A DNA stretch of 64,000 nucleotides from Bryobacterales bacterium (GCA_022826925.1 JAJDTX010000003.1:1-64000), one strand, 5' to 3'; positions 9,577-18,849 are shown, counted from the stretch's first letter. A program made the numbers and translations. The notes: generated from the sequence alone by a model not told the origin.

Positions 9577-10958
9577 AGTGGCTAGAAGCCTGCGTGAACG
9601 TGTTCCGCGTCCCGGACCTGCGCACTCGGCTCCTGTTCACGCTGTCGATGCTGGCGGTCTACCGCGTGGGCGGGCACATCCCCACGCCCGGCGTGAATAC
9701 CGAGGAGCTGCAGCGCATCTTCGAGGCCGCGCGCGGCACGGCCCTGGGCTTCCTGGACCTGTTCTCCGGAGGGCAGCTCAGCCAGCTGACCATCTTCGCC
9801 CTGGGCATCATGCCGTACATCACGGCATCGATCATCTTGCAGCTGCTGACCGTGGCGGTGCCCACGCTGGAGCGGCTGCAAAAGGAGGGCGAGCTGGGCC
9901 GGCGCAAGATCACGCAGTGGACGCGCTATCTGACGATCGGCATCGCCATCGTGCAGTCGTTCGCGTACGCGCAGCTCGTGGTGCAGCAGGGCCTTGCCTA
10001 CAACCCCGGCTGGGGCTTCCGCCTGATGACGATCTTGACGCTCACAACCGGAACGGCATTCATCATGTGGCTGGGCGAGCAGATCACCGAGCGAGGCATT
10101 GGCAACGGCATGTCGCTGATCATCTTTGCCGGCATCGTGGTCGGCCTGCCCGGAGCGACCCAGAACATCTACGAGAACGTCTTCGTGACGGGGCAGTGGA
10201 ACGTGCTGGCCGCGGTGGTGATCGTGGTCGCGATGGTGCTCGTGGTCGGCTTCATCGTGTTCGTCGAGCGCGGCGAGCGCAGGATCCCGGTGCAGTACGC
10301 GCGGCGCGTCGTGGGCAGGCGCATGATGGGCGGGCAGTCCACGCACCTGCCGCTGAAGGTCAACGCCGGGGGCGTGATCCCGGTGATTTTCGCCTCGTCG
10401 ATCCTGTCGCTGCCGCAGACGCTGACCTTGATGTTCACCGAGAGCCCGTTCCTGTCGCGCCTGCTGGAATCGGTGCGGCCGGGCGAGCCGCTGTACGAGC
10501 TGATCTACGTGGTCGGCATCGTCTTCTTCTGCTTCTTCTATGTTTCGATCATCTTCAATCCCAACGAGGTGGCCGACAACATGCGCAAGTACGGCGGGTT
10601 CATTCCGGGCATCCGCTCCGGCAAGCCCAGCGCCGAGCACATCAACGACATCCTGACCAAGCTGACCTTGGTCGGCGGGCTGTACCTGGCCACGATCTCG
10701 CTGATACCGGACCTGATGCTCCACGGGGCGAAGATCCACCACTTGCCTCTGATCGGCAACTGGGCCGACGCGAACATGCCGCGCTGGCTGCTGGACGGGC
10801 TGAATGTCAACTTCTACTTCGGCGGCACTTCGTTGCTGATCGTCGTCGGCGTGGCGATGGACACGGTCAATCAGATCGAGTCGCAACTGCTGATGCGTCA
10901 CTACGAAGGCTTCACGCCGCGCGCGGGCAGGATCCGGGGGCGCCATTCGCTTGCCTAG
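9573..10958 (+). CDS. secY: Protein translocase channel subunit SecY
   Basis: 461 residues with ten membrane segments; it forms the inner-membrane protein-conducting channel with SecE and SecG. Diagnostic stretches: [20 protein letters not shown] at TM1, the plug region [38 protein letters not shown] in the C4 loop, [17 protein letters not shown] at TM7 and [18 protein letters not shown] at the C-terminus. ATGA overlap with rplO. In many bacteria adk follows; here map follows directly. Confidence 0.98.
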   Translation: MKWLEACVNVFRVPDLRTRLLFTLSMLAVYRVGGHIPTPGVNTEELQRIFEAARGTALGFLDLFSGGQLSQLTIFALGIMPYITASIILQLLTVAVPTLERLQKEGELGRRKITQWTRYLTIGIAIVQSFAYAQLVVQQGLAYNPGWGFRLMTILTLTTGTAFIMWLGEQITERGIGNGMSLIIFAGIVVGLPGATQNIYENVFVTGQWNVLAAVVIVVAMVLVVGFIVFVERGERRIPVQYARRVVGRRMMGGQSTHLPLKVNAGGVIPVIFASSILSLPQTLTLMFTESPFLSRLLESVRPGEPLYELIYVVGIVFFCFFYVSIIFNPNEVADNMRKYGGFIPGIRSGKPSAEHINDILTKLTLVGGLYLATISLIPDLMLHGAKIHHLPLIGNWADANMPRWLLDGLNVNFYFGGTSLLIVVGVAMDTVNQIESQLLMRHYEGFTPRAGRIRGRHSLA

Positions 10959-10997
10959 CGGCGGTGCGCCTGCGGGCGCGACGCGGAGAACTTGGCC

Positions 10998-11768
10998 ATG
11001 ATCGTGCGCAAGAGTCCCATGGAGATCGAGCGGATGTACGCCAGCGGGCAACTCGTCGGCCGCGTGCTGGCCGCGCTGCGCGCCATGGTGCGTCCAGGCG
11101 TGACGACCATGGACTTGGAGGACAAAGCGGTCGCGATGATTCGCGAGGCCGGCGCGACGGCGGCATTCAAGGGCTACTACGTGCCGGCGGCGCGCAAGAA
11201 GTTCCCGGCGGCCTTGTGCACGTCGGTGAATGACGAGGTCGTGCACGGCATCCCGTCGCGCAAGCGGGTGCTGCGCGAGGGCGATATCGTCAAGGTTGAC
11301 TGCGGCGTGCTGCTGGACGGCTACTACGGCGACTCGGCCACGACCATACCGGTCGGCGCTGTCTCGCCCGAGACGCAGCTCTTGATGCGGGTCACGGGCG
11401 AGGCCCTGGACCTGGCGATCGAGCAAATGGTCGAGGGGCGCCGCCTGCACGATCTCAGCCGCGCCGTGCAGGGACATGTCGAGAGCGCGGGGTTCTCGAT
11501 CGTGAAGGAGTTCGTGGGCCACGGCATCGGGCGTCAGTTGCACGAAGACCCGCAGGTGCCCAACCACGTAGACCCGAAGGTGCCGAACCCGCGCCTGCGA
11601 GAGGGCATGGTGCTGGCGATCGAGCCGATGGTTGCCGCAGGCGACGCGCGCACCCGAATCTTGCGGGATCGCTTCACGGCGGTCACCCGGGACGGTTCCA
11701 ACGCCGCCCATTTCGAGCACTGCGTGGCCGTCACGGAGAACGGCCCGCGGCTGCTGACAGCGGTTTGA
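10998..11768 (+). CDS. map: Methionine aminopeptidase, type I
   Basis: 256 residues from the ATG at 10998; an in-frame TTG at 10992 is an alternative but sits only 4 bp from the GCGGAG motif. It removes the N-terminal Met from nascent proteins. The two-metal site residues are visible: D and D in VDCGVLLDGYYGDSATT, H in FVGHGIGRQLHEDPQVPN, E in EGMVLAIEPM and E in HFEHCVAVTENG. No N-terminal zinc extension. In the usual position after secY. Confidence 0.97.
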   Translation: MIVRKSPMEIERMYASGQLVGRVLAALRAMVRPGVTTMDLEDKAVAMIREAGATAAFKGYYVPAARKKFPAALCTSVNDEVVHGIPSRKRVLREGDIVKVDCGVLLDGYYGDSATTIPVGAVSPETQLLMRVTGEALDLAIEQMVEGRRLHDLSRAVQGHVESAGFSIVKEFVGHGIGRQLHEDPQVPNHVDPKVPNPRLREGMVLAIEPMVAAGDARTRILRDRFTAVTRDGSNAAHFEHCVAVTENGPRLLTAV

Positions 11769-11788
11769 AGGATGGAACGCGGGCGAGC

Positions 11789-12034
11789 ATGGGCGCGGAG
11801 CGCGGAGCGAAGCGGGGCGGCAGCGAGGCCGCGGAAGTTTCGGGCACGGTCTTGGAAGAGCTGCCGAGCCTGCTGTACCGCGTGCGGCTTGACGGCGGCC
11901 ACGTCGTGGCCGCGGCGGCGACGGGACGGCATCGGATGGATTTCCTCCGGCTGCTGCCGGGAAGTCGAGTGCGGCTGCGCTTGTCGCCGCAGGACTCGAC
12001 CAGGGCGAGGATTGTAGGACGGTTGGAGCAATGA
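11789..12034 (+). CDS. infA: Translation initiation factor IF-1, divergent
   Basis: 81 residues from the ATG at 11789, with GAAGGATGGA about 11 bp upstream; a TTG at 11765 overlapping the map stop would add eight residues. The S1-type OB-fold can be followed: [22 protein letters not shown], then [21 protein letters not shown] and ARIVGRL, matching the usual GTVVEALPNAMFRVEL and [22 protein letters not shown]. It is clearly altered: usual Asp/Lys positions are replaced by Ser/Arg, and the first 15 residues are a Gly/Ala/Arg-rich extension. The position between map and rpmJ is the normal infA place. IF-1 fills the A site during initiation. Confidence 0.85.
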   Translation: MGAERGAKRGGSEAAEVSGTVLEELPSLLYRVRLDGGHVVAAAATGRHRMDFLRLLPGSRVRLRLSPQDSTRARIVGRLEQ

Positions 12035-12144
12035 AGGTACGGGCATCGGTGAAGAGGCTTTGCAAGAATTGCAAGATCATCCGGCGGGAGGGAATCCTGC
12101 GGGTGATCTGCATCAACCCCAGGCACAAGCAGCGCCAGGGGTGA
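12031..12144 (+). CDS. rpmJ: 50S ribosomal protein L36, zinc type
   Basis: 37 codons read directly from the sequence: it begins [19 protein letters not shown] and ends [10 protein letters not shown]. The zinc ligands C11, C14, C27 and H32 are all present. It starts at an ATGA overlap with infA and GGTTGGAGC is upstream. L36 is the smallest 50S protein. Too short for ordinary gene length cut-offs but certain from position and sequence. Confidence 0.97.
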   Translation: MKVRASVKRLCKNCKIIRREGILRVICINPRHKQRQG

Positions 12145-12163
12145 GCGGGCGAGGAGAGCGAAC

Positions 12164-12544
12164 ATGGCGAGACTGGAAGGCGTCGACATTCCCGACAACA
12201 AGCGGGCTGAAGTGTCGCTGACATATCTGTACGGCATCGGGTTCACGCGGGCGCGCTCGCTGCTGCACCGTGCCGGCATCGATTTCGGCAAGCGCATGGG
12301 GGACTTGGACGACCGCGAGATCACCGCCCTGCGCAAGCTGCTGGAAGATGAGCAAGCGGTCGAGGGCGATCTGCGCAAGGAAGTGCAGCTCAACATCCGG
12401 CGCTTGATGGAGATCGGCTGCTACCGCGGCCTGCGCCATCGGCGCGGCCTGCCCGTCCGAGGCCAGCGGACGCACACCAACGCGCGCAGTCGCAAGGGTG
12501 CGCGGCGGGGACAGATCGCTAACAAGAAGAAGGCGACCAAGTAG
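12164..12544 (+). CDS. rpsM: 30S ribosomal protein S13
   Basis: 126 residues. [20 protein letters not shown] and [15 protein letters not shown] at the start, the HhH region, and the basic tail [20 protein letters not shown] with [15 protein letters not shown] are diagnostic. S13 contacts the P-site tRNA and bridges to the 50S. GAGGAGAGC is upstream. It opens the alpha part of the cluster. Confidence 0.98.
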   Translation: MARLEGVDIPDNKRAEVSLTYLYGIGFTRARSLLHRAGIDFGKRMGDLDDREITALRKLLEDEQAVEGDLRKEVQLNIRRLMEIGCYRGLRHRRGLPVRGQRTHTNARSRKGARRGQIANKKKATK

Positions 12545-12563
12545 GCGCTAGGAGAGTGGACTG

Positions 12564-12965
12564 ATGGCAAATCCGAAGGGCAAGGGCAAGAAGCGCTTCA
12601 AGAGCCGCCAGAAGAAGAACGTGCCGGTCGCGATCGTGCACGTCCAGGCGACCTTCAACAACACGATCGTCACCTTCACCGATCTCGAAGGGCGCACGAT
12701 CTCGTGGTCGAGCGCCGGCTCGCTGGGCTTTCGCGGGTCCCAGAAGGGCACGCCGTTCGCGGCGCAGCAGGCCAGCCTGACGGCCGCCAACGCGGCCAAG
12801 GAACACGGCGTGGGACGCGTCGCGGTGCGCGTGAAGGGACCCGGCGGCGGGCGCGAATCGGCGATCCGCGCGCTGGCGACCGCGGGCATCCAGGTCACGC
12901 ACATCAAGGACGTGACACCGATCCCGCACAACGGTTGCCGGCCGCCGAAGAAGCGCCGGGTCTGA
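12564..12965 (+). CDS. rpsK: 30S ribosomal protein S11
   Basis: 133 residues. Motifs: [53 protein letters not shown] and the C-terminal [19 protein letters not shown]11 lies in the 30S platform near the E-site mRNA. It starts 19 bp after rpsM with AGGAGAGTGG upstream. Confidence 0.98.
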   Translation: MANPKGKGKKRFKSRQKKNVPVAIVHVQATFNNTIVTFTDLEGRTISWSSAGSLGFRGSQKGTPFAAQQASLTAANAAKEHGVGRVAVRVKGPGGGRESAIRALATAGIQVTHIKDVTPIPHNGCRPPKKRRV

Positions 12966-12981
12966 CGGCAGGGAGAATCGC

Positions 12982-13599
12982 ATGGCACGAAACCGAGGGC
13001 CGGTCGTGCGCCGTTCGCGGCGACTGGGCATGGCATTGGATCCGAAGTCGGAACGCTTGCTCGACAAGCGCCCGTATGCGCCGGGCCAGCACGGCAAGAC
13101 GCAACGCCCGCGCAAGATGCTCGGCTACGCCCTGCAGATGCAGGAGAAGCAGCGCGCGCGCTTCATGTATGATGTACTTGAGCGCCAGTTCCGCGGGTAC
13201 TACGAGCGCGCCGCCCGGCAGCCGGGCGTCGTGGGCGACAACCTGCTGACGATGCTGGAGCGGCGCTTGGATAACGTGGTCTTCCGCATGGGCTTCGCCG
13301 TTTCGCGGCGTCAGGCCCGGCAGATCGTCAACCACGGTCACGTGCAGGTCAATGGCGGCAAGGTCGACATCCCCTCGTATCAGGTGGCGGACGGCGATGT
13401 TGTCGAGATTCGCGAGCGGAGCCGGGAGCACGGCGGCGTACGGCTAGCCTTGGAGGCGCCGGTTTCGGCGTCCCTGCCAGCGTGGCTGGAGCGGGCGTCG
13501 GACGAGCTCCGCGGGCGGGTGCTCGCAGCGCCGTCCAAAGAGGACCTCGAGAACACGCAGATCAACGCGCAATTGATCGTCGAGTTGTACTCGCGGTAG
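12982..13599 (+). CDS. rpsD: 30S ribosomal protein S4
   Basis: 205 residues. The N-terminal region has no CxxC, so this is the zinc-free S4 type. S4 core motifs are [38 protein letters not shown] and the S4 RNA-binding domain [19 protein letters not shown]4 starts 30S assembly by binding the 16S 5' domain and in E. coli represses the alpha operon. GGCAGGGAGA precedes the ATG. Confidence 0.97.
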   Translation: MARNRGPVVRRSRRLGMALDPKSERLLDKRPYAPGQHGKTQRPRKMLGYALQMQEKQRARFMYDVLERQFRGYYERAARQPGVVGDNLLTMLERRLDNVVFRMGFAVSRRQARQIVNHGHVQVNGGKVDIPSYQVADGDVVEIRERSREHGGVRLALEAPVSASLPAWLERASDELRGRVLAAPSKEDLENTQINAQLIVELYSR

Positions 13600-13651
13600 C
13601 GCCTGGGCAGTCCAGGTCGCCAGCGCAGAGGAAGGGAGAGGCAGACATCAG

Positions 13652-14647
13652 ATGTTGTGGAAAGGATTCCAGAAGCCGAAACGCCTAGCGGTCAACTCGG
13701 ACTCCCTCAACGAGAAGTACGGCAGCTTCAGCGCCCAGCCGTTCGAGCGGGGCTTTGGGACGACCATCGGCAATTCGCTGCGGCGGGCGCTGTTGAGCTC
13801 GATCGAGGGCGCGGCGATCACGGCGGTCCGCATCGAGGGCGTTTCCCACGAGTTCAGCTCGATCCCGGGTGTTGTCGAGGATGCGTCGGATATCATCCTG
13901 AACCTGAAGCAGATCCCTTTGCAACTTCACGGCGAGGGCGCGCGCACGATCCGGCTGCGCGTCACCGAGCCGGGCGACGTGACCAGCGGGGCGATCGAGG
14001 CGGACTCGGGCGTGGTGATCCTGGACCCGAACGTCCATATCGCCACGATCAACGACGAGGCCGTCCTGGATATCGAGATGCGCGTCCGGATGGGGCGCGG
14101 GTACGTCTCGGCCGAGAAGAACTACGAAGAGGATCTGGCGGTGGACTTCATTCCGATCGATTCCGTCCATTCGCCGGTTCATCGGGTCAAGTACGGAGTC
14201 GAGCAGGCGCGCCTCGGCCAGACGACTGACTTCGAGAAGCTGAACCTCGAGTTGTGGACCAACGGCGCGGTGACGCCGCAGGACGCGATCGGCCTGGCCG
14301 CGAAGCTGCTGAAAGACCACATGCAGATCTTCATCAACTTCGAGGAGGATGGCGCGATCGAAGACGTGCTGCCGGAGGCCGAGGGCGATCTCACGGCTGA
14401 GCACTTCAACAAGTCGATCGAGGATCTCGAACTGTCGGTGCGTTCGTTCAACTGCCTGAAGAACGCCAACATCCAGACGATCGGGGATCTGGTGGTGCGC
14501 ACCGAGAGCGACATGATGCGCGTGAAGAATTTCGGCCGCAAGTCGCTGTTGGAGATCAGCGACATCTTGCATTCGATGGGCTTGGAGTTCGGCATGTTGC
14601 AGGACGAGCGCGGACGGCTGGTTCCGCGGCAGTCCAGCGAAGGGTAG
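13652..14647 (+). CDS. rpoA: DNA-directed RNA polymerase subunit alpha
   Basis: 331 residues. The N-terminal dimerisation domain shows [19 protein letters not shown] and [20 protein letters not shown]; the C-terminal domain, after an acidic linker near residue 240, shows [20 protein letters not shown] and [20 protein letters not shown], the helix-hairpin surface that contacts UP elements and activators. GGAAGGGAGAGG upstream. Standard position between rpsD and rplQ. Confidence 0.98.
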   Translation: MLWKGFQKPKRLAVNSDSLNEKYGSFSAQPFERGFGTTIGNSLRRALLSSIEGAAITAVRIEGVSHEFSSIPGVVEDASDIILNLKQIPLQLHGEGARTIRLRVTEPGDVTSGAIEADSGVVILDPNVHIATINDEAVLDIEMRVRMGRGYVSAEKNYEEDLAVDFIPIDSVHSPVHRVKYGVEQARLGQTTDFEKLNLELWTNGAVTPQDAIGLAAKLLKDHMQIFINFEEDGAIEDVLPEAEGDLTAEHFNKSIEDLELSVRSFNCLKNANIQTIGDLVVRTESDMMRVKNFGRKSLLEISDILHSMGLEFGMLQDERGRLVPRQSSEG

Positions 14648-14666
14648 AGATCGGGGAGCCACGGCG

Positions 14667-15179
14667 ATGAGGCACAGGAAGGGCGGCTTCAAGCTGCAGC
14701 GCAACCCGTCGGCGCGACGGGCATTGCTGCGCGGCTTGACCACGAGCTTGATCTTGCACGAGCGGATCGAGACGACGGTCACGAAAGCGAAGGCCGTGCG
14801 GCCCAGGGTGGAGCAGGTGATCACGCTGGCCAAGCGCGACACCCTGCACGCCCGCCGCCAGGCGGCTGCATATCTGTTCGAGCCGAAGGCGGTGAAGAAG
14901 CTGTTCGACACGATCGGCCCGCGTTTCGCGGACCGCCAGGGCGGCTATACGCGCATCATGCGCTTGGGCACCAGATCCGGCGACGGCGCCGAGACGGCCA
15001 TTTTGGAACTGCTCGGAGCCCAGTTGGAGAAGAAGGCCGAGACCAAGCGGAAGCGGCGGGAGTCGCGCATGCAGCAGGAATCGGAGGCTGCGGCCGAGAC
15101 CGCGGCGGAGCCCGTCGAAGCGGCCGAGGCTGCGCCGGACCCCGGAGCGCCCGACTCCGAAGACAAGCCCAAGGATTGA
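14667..15179 (+). CDS. rplQ: 50S ribosomal protein L17 with Ala/Glu-rich C-terminal extension
   Basis: 170 residues; the L17 core ([55 protein letters not shown]) ends near residue 118. About 50 extra residues follow, made mostly of Ala, Glu, Pro and Lys ([19 protein letters not shown]), resembling the tail of S3 in the same cluster. L17 is essential in the 50S subunit. The TGA stop overlaps a TTG start for the next gene. Confidence 0.96.
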   Translation: MRHRKGGFKLQRNPSARRALLRGLTTSLILHERIETTVTKAKAVRPRVEQVITLAKRDTLHARRQAAAYLFEPKAVKKLFDTIGPRFADRQGGYTRIMRLGTRSGDGAETAILELLGAQLEKKAETKRKRRESRMQQESEAAAETAAEPVEAAEAAPDPGAPDSEDKPKD

Positions 15180-16255
15180 CGCCGTTGGCGCTATCGGGGA
15201 CCCTCTCCTGCCGGCTGCCGAGGGCAGCTGCAGCTCCCGCTGCGCTCGTGTGCCTGCTGGCGTGGCCGGCCTGCCAACAGCCTGGCGGGGAGGAGCTCGT
15301 GGCCGAGGTCAATGGCGAGCGGATCACGTCCGCCGACCTGGACCGCTACCGCTGGTCGAAGTTGCCGGACAGCCAAGAGCTGGCCGAGCCGGCCGATGCC
15401 GGCCAGGAGACCTCGCAACGCTTCGCGCTATTGCGCGAATTGATCGACCAACGGATGCTCGTGCAGCGCGCGGCCGACCTGGGCTTGGTCGCGACAGACG
15501 CGGAGGTTGACGCGGTCGTAGAACGCCACGTGGTCGAATACGGCACGCAAGCGGCCCTAGAGGGGTTTCTCGACGACAAGGGGCTGTCTCTTGGTGACTT
15601 CCGGACGGAACTGCGCCACAGGCTGACCATCGAGCGGCTGATCCAAGCCGAGATTTCCTCTCGCGTGCAGGTCGGCGCGGACGAGATGCGGGAGTACTAC
15701 GAGAGCCACGAGAGCGCCTTCTCCGTGTACGAGGAGCAGATGCACTTGGCTCAGATCCTTGTCTCCGCCTCGCCGGTGTCGCCGATCCCGAACCTGCGCA
15801 ACGATGACGCCACGGGACCTGACGCGGCGCGCGAGAAGATCGAGTGGATTCGCGAAGAGCTTGCGAGCGGGGCTGACTTTGAAACGATGGCGCGGGAATA
15901 CTCCGAAGACCCGATCTATACCGCCACTGGGGGCGACATGGGCTTCATTCCGCAGTCGGCCCTGGAATCGACCGACATCCGCCTGAGACGCGCGATGGTC
16001 GCGTTGAAGCCGGGCGAGTATTCGAAGATCGTGGAGACAGACGGCGAGTTCCGTATCCTGCACCTGATCTCGATCGAGCCGGCCGGGCAGCGCCCGTTCG
16101 AAGACGAAGACGTGCAGCGCTCGATCCGGTCCGTGCTGATGAATCGCAAGGAGCAGGTGCTGCGGGCGGCATTCTACGAGGTCGAGCGCAATCGAGCCAC
16201 GATTCGAAACTATCTCGCCGAACGAATCACGGCCGAGTACGGCGTGGCGAACTGA
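15176..16255 (+). CDS. Parvulin-type peptidyl-prolyl isomerase, exported, SurA/PrsA-like
   Basis: 359 residues from TTG 15176, which overlaps the rplQ stop; TTG 15185 is an alternative. The N-terminus is a hydrophobic export signal ending in LLAWPAC, so it may be a lipoprotein, though the lipobox is atypical. Residues 45-170 look like a SurA-type N-domain ([29 protein letters not shown]-like [19 protein letters not shown]). Residues 190-300 form a parvulin domain: [62 protein letters not shown]. Known members fold outer-membrane or exported proteins. Coupling to rplQ is unusual. Family call is firm, exact role is not. Confidence 0.85.
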   Translation: MTPLALSGTLSCRLPRAAAAPAALVCLLAWPACQQPGGEELVAEVNGERITSADLDRYRWSKLPDSQELAEPADAGQETSQRFALLRELIDQRMLVQRAADLGLVATDAEVDAVVERHVVEYGTQAALEGFLDDKGLSLGDFRTELRHRLTIERLIQAEISSRVQVGADEMREYYESHESAFSVYEEQMHLAQILVSASPVSPIPNLRNDDATGPDAAREKIEWIREELASGADFETMAREYSEDPIYTATGGDMGFIPQSALESTDIRLRRAMVALKPGEYSKIVETDGEFRILHLISIEPAGQRPFEDEDVQRSIRSVLMNRKEQVLRAAFYEVERNRATIRNYLAERITAEYGVAN

Positions 16256-16282
16256 GCTTCCGCGGCTGTCGCCGGAGCGTGA

Positions 16283-16288
16283 TATACT
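16283..16288 (+). promoter_or_regulatory. Candidate -10 element before cbiM-like gene
   Basis: TATACT ends 10 bp before the GTG start at 16299, and no Shine-Dalgarno sequence lies between. No good -35 hexamer is visible. If used, transcription would begin within a few bases of the start codon, giving a leaderless mRNA. See the finding on leaderless starts. Confidence 0.4.
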
Positions 16289-16298
16289 CCCATCTCCG

Positions 16299-16886
16299 GT
16301 GCATGTCGCAGACGGCATTCTACCAGTCGCCGGCTGCGTCGCCGCGCATGTGGCGAGTGGCGCCTGGCTGGGCCTAAGTTGCCGCAAGGTCGAGGTCGCG
16401 GAGGCTTCCAAGATGGGGCTCGGCGCCGCGGCGGCCTTTGTTGTGTCACTGATTCAGTTCCCGGTTCTGGGCGTTCCGATGCATCTAGGCCTATATGGGC
16501 TGCTGGGCATCGTGCTGGGGCGAAGGGCGTTTCCGGTGCTGTATGCCAGCCTGTTGTTCCAGGCCCTTCTGCTTCAGCACGGCGGGCTGCTGTCGCTCGG
16601 CGTAAATGCCGTGAACATGGGCTCGGGCACCCTGATCGGCTGGGGGGCGTGGCGGCTTTCGCGGGTGCCGTCGGCCGCTCGCGCCGCCGCGGGGGGCTTC
16701 CTCGGAGCCATGGTCCCCGTGCTGCTGCTGGCGTGGGAGTTCAAGCTGGCTGACTACGGGCGCGGCTTGTTCGCTGTGGCGGCGGTCCTGGCTGCCGTGG
16801 CCGTGCTGGAAGCGGCCGTGACACTCTTGGCGGTAGGGTTTTTCGAGCGCGTGAAGCCCGAGATCTTGCTGCCCCAGCAACCATGA
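16299..16886 (+). CDS. CbiM-like substrate-binding membrane component of a cobalt/nickel ECF transporter
   Basis: 195 residues, GTG start giving MHVADGIL, the conserved CbiM/NikM N-terminus (MHIxDGxL) whose N-terminal Met amine and His2 bind the metal; this fixes the start. Five to six hydrophobic segments follow, with GVPMHLGLYGLLGIVLGRRA, LLQHGGLLSLGVNAVNMGSG, both characteristic. It captures Co2+ or Ni2+ in energy-coupling-factor transport. The next two genes overlap it and each other and encode CbiL- and CbiQ-like parts. Cobalt versus nickel cannot be decided from the sequence. Confidence 0.88.
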   Translation: MHVADGILPVAGCVAAHVASGAWLGLSCRKVEVAEASKMGLGAAAAFVVSLIQFPVLGVPMHLGLYGLLGIVLGRRAFPVLYASLLFQALLLQHGGLLSLGVNAVNMGSGTLIGWGAWRLSRVPSAARAAAGGFLGAMVPVLLLAWEFKLADYGRGLFAVAAVLAAVAVLEAAVTLLAVGFFERVKPEILLPQQP

Positions 16887-17317
16887 GCGGCCGGACTGCC
16901 CTGATCGCGGCCTTGGGCCTCTTGCTGCCGGCAGGGGCGGGCGCCCATGGCTTGACGGCTGAACTGATTCCCTCGCAGCGGGCCGTGACTGTGAAATGCT
17001 CCTACACCAACGGTGATCCGGCCGAGGCGGAGGTCTTGGTCAAGTCCCCGTCTGACGCCACCAGCTACTTCGCGATCATTCGCACCGATCCGTCAGGGGT
17101 GGCGCACTTCGAGCCCGACGTTGCCGGGAGGTGGATCTTGACCGCGGACGATGGCTTGGGCCATCGGGCCAGCTTGGAGTTCAGCGTGGACGGCGACGGT
17201 GTCGTCCGGAGCGTGGAGGGCGGAGCCGGTCCGCTCGTCCGCTACGCGCTGCTGGCGCTAGCCTGCACGGGGCTATTGGCCTGGTGGCTGCTGCTCAAGC
17301 GCAGGGTGAGCGCATGA
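16883..17317 (+). CDS. CbiL/NikL-like accessory protein of metal ECF transporter
   Basis: 144 residues. Signal-like N-terminus (IAALGLLLPAGAGAHG), a soluble extracytoplasmic domain (LTAELIPSQRAVTVKCSYTN, AHFEPDVAGRWILTADDGLG) resembling the carboxypeptidase-like/DUF4198 fold of NikL, and a C-terminal membrane helix at residues 118-138 ending with basic residues. ATGA-type overlaps on both sides tie it to the CbiM- and CbiQ-like genes. Such proteins are needed for some CbiMQO-type systems. The fold assignment is by pattern and position. Confidence 0.7.
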   Translation: MSGRTALIAALGLLLPAGAGAHGLTAELIPSQRAVTVKCSYTNGDPAEAEVLVKSPSDATSYFAIIRTDPSGVAHFEPDVAGRWILTADDGLGHRASLEFSVDGDGVVRSVEGGAGPLVRYALLALACTGLLAWWLLLKRRVSA

Positions 17318-18024
17318 GGCCGTTCGACGCCGCCCTTGCGGCACCCGCCTCTCCGCTCGCGGCGGCGGACCCGCTCGTCAAGCTGAGCGCGGCGCTGTGC
17401 GCGGTGCTGGTGATTTCGACCTTCCGGCCCGGCGTTGACTGGCGCTGCCTCGCGGCCATCGGGATTCTGGCCGCGTTGTGGCTGGCGGCGCGCGTGCCGG
17501 CGCTGTACGTGGTCCGGCGGCTCCTCGTGGCGACGCCGTTCATCGCGATGGCTGCGGCCCTGCCCCTCGCTGCCAGCCTGCCGCAGGGCGGGGCGGTATC
17601 CTTCGCGGTCGTGTGGAAGGCCTATTCCGCCATTCTGCTGCTGTCGTTACTGGCGGCAACCACACCCGTCGAGGACGTTGTCGACTCCTTGCGCAGGCTG
17701 GGAGTGCCTAGGGGCTTCGCCTTGACAGTGGTGCTGATGCACCGCTATCTGTTCGTGCTGCTCGAGGAGTGGCGGGGAATCGCCCGGGCGCGCGAATGCC
17801 GGACTGGCGGCACCGTTAGGGTCGGTCGCGTTCGCATGCTTGCCAATCAGGTCGCGATGGTGTTCGTGAGGGGCTGGGACCGCTCCCAGCGAGTGGCGCA
17901 AGCCTTGGTGACGCGGGGCTTTCAGGGAGATTTCCCGCGCCCCGGACGGCCGCGGCCATCCCTGAGCCAGATCGGTTGCGGCGTGGCGCTGCCGCTCGCG
18001 ATCGGGCTGTTACGGATTGCGTAG
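17314..18024 (+). CDS. CbiQ-like ECF transporter transmembrane (T) component
   Basis: 236 residues from the ATG at 17314 overlapping the previous stop. Hydrophobic segments occupy residues 22-110; the cytoplasmic coupling region has the EcfT pattern with TPVEDVVDSLRRLGVPRGFA and later RVAQALVTRGFQGDFP, close to the two Ala-Arg-Gly-type coupling motifs. T components link substrate proteins to ATPase dimers. No CbiO-type ATPase gene follows: the next gene is on the opposite strand and overlaps by 15 bp. The ATPase must be elsewhere or shared. Confidence 0.87.
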   Translation: MRPFDAALAAPASPLAAADPLVKLSAALCAVLVISTFRPGVDWRCLAAIGILAALWLAARVPALYVVRRLLVATPFIAMAAALPLAASLPQGGAVSFAVVWKAYSAILLLSLLAATTPVEDVVDSLRRLGVPRGFALTVVLMHRYLFVLLEEWRGIARARECRTGGTVRVGRVRMLANQVAMVFVRGWDRSQRVAQALVTRGFQGDFPRPGRPRPSLSQIGCGVALPLAIGLLRIA

Positions 18025-18831
18025 GTCCAGGCGGCGCGCCCAGATGTTGCGGTAGCGCACTGGGTTGCCGTGTGCCTGCAGCAGCAAGCCCAGCTCTGCT
18101 TCGTGCGGAGTGTACTCGCTAATCCTGCGGGGCCGCATGGGCCCCATCAGTTTCTTGCGGTGGTGCAGCAGCACGCCGTTGTGGAACACGGTGACGAACG
18201 CCGGCTTCTCCAACTTGTCGCCATCGAAACGCGGCGCCTCGAAGATGATGTCGTATGTCTGCCACTCGCCCGGCTTGCGCGACGCGTTGACCATTGGCGG
18301 GTATTGCCCGTAGATCGCTCCCGCCTGGCCGTCGGCATAGCTGATGTTGTCGTACGAATCCAAGACCTGGATCTCGTAGAGTCCCATGATCAAAATGCCG
18401 CTGTTTCCGCGCTGTTGGCTGTTTCCGCGCGGCTCGGCTGGAGTGGCCCACTCGATATGCAGCTGCACGTCGCCGAACTTCTGCTTGGTGAGGTGGCTGC
18501 CGGTGCCGGGCACGACCTCCATGTATCCGTTCTCGACCTTCCAAGTCGGCGCCGAAGTCTCGCCGCGCTTGCGCTCGAGCCAGTTCGACAAGTCGCGGCC
18601 ATCGAAGAGCACGATCGCGTCCGATGGCGGCAGGCCCGGCTTGGACTGCGTGCTGGCCGTGCCGGGCTCGACTACGCGAGGCCGTGGCCTGGCGTCGTCG
18701 TGCACGCGCCAGCGATCGCCGGGCAAGAACGGCGTGTCGGTGTAGCCGGTCGGGGCCGGGCGACCGTCGTTGTCGGCCGCTGTGGCCACGGCCAGCATGC
18801 TGAACAGTGCAATGGCGATGCTTCTCTTCAT
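18010..18831 (-). CDS. Secreted DUF1080 (3-keto-disaccharide hydrolase-like) protein
   Basis: 273 residues with a signal peptide (MKRSIAIALFSMLAVATAA). The DUF1080 concanavalin-like fold shows IVLFDGRDLSNWLERKRGE, WKVENGYMEVVPGTG, FGDVQLHIEWATPAEPRG, GNSGILIMGLYEIQVLDSYD, QAGAIYGQYPPMVNASRKPG and VFHNGVLLHH. DUF1080 proteins are frequent in Acidobacteria, Planctomycetes and Bacteroidetes and some hydrolyse 3-keto-glycosides. Substrate cannot be told. It is convergent with the CbiQ-like gene and divergent from the operon starting at 18923, with a dense regulatory region between. Confidence 0.88.
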   Translation of the reverse strand: MKRSIAIALFSMLAVATAADNDGRPAPTGYTDTPFLPGDRWRVHDDARPRPRVVEPGTASTQSKPGLPPSDAIVLFDGRDLSNWLERKRGETSAPTWKVENGYMEVVPGTGSHLTKQKFGDVQLHIEWATPAEPRGNSQQRGNSGILIMGLYEIQVLDSYDNISYADGQAGAIYGQYPPMVNASRKPGEWQTYDIIFEAPRFDGDKLEKPAFVTVFHNGVLLHHRKKLMGPMRPRRISEYTPHEAELGLLLQAHGNPVRYRNIWARRLDLRNP

Positions 18832-18834
18832 GGG

Positions 18835-18849
18835 AGTCTCTCAGAGACT
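18835..18849. promoter_or_regulatory. Perfect 15-bp palindrome at the DUF1080 transcription start region
   Basis: AGTCTCT-C-AGAGACT, seven-base arms with one central base, three bases before the DUF1080 ATG on the minus strand and directly downstream of a candidate -10 (TACTGT on the minus strand, 18855 to 18850). The expected transcription start falls inside the palindrome, as in a repressor operator. A hairpin is sterically poor with a one-base loop, so protein binding is the better reading. Confidence 0.5.

Noticed and set aside
9582-12224. Very long 880-codon minus-strand open frame across secY, map and infA
   Set aside because: It is antisense to well-identified genes, its translation is rich in Arg, His and Pro without any domain, and high GC content produces such frames routinely.
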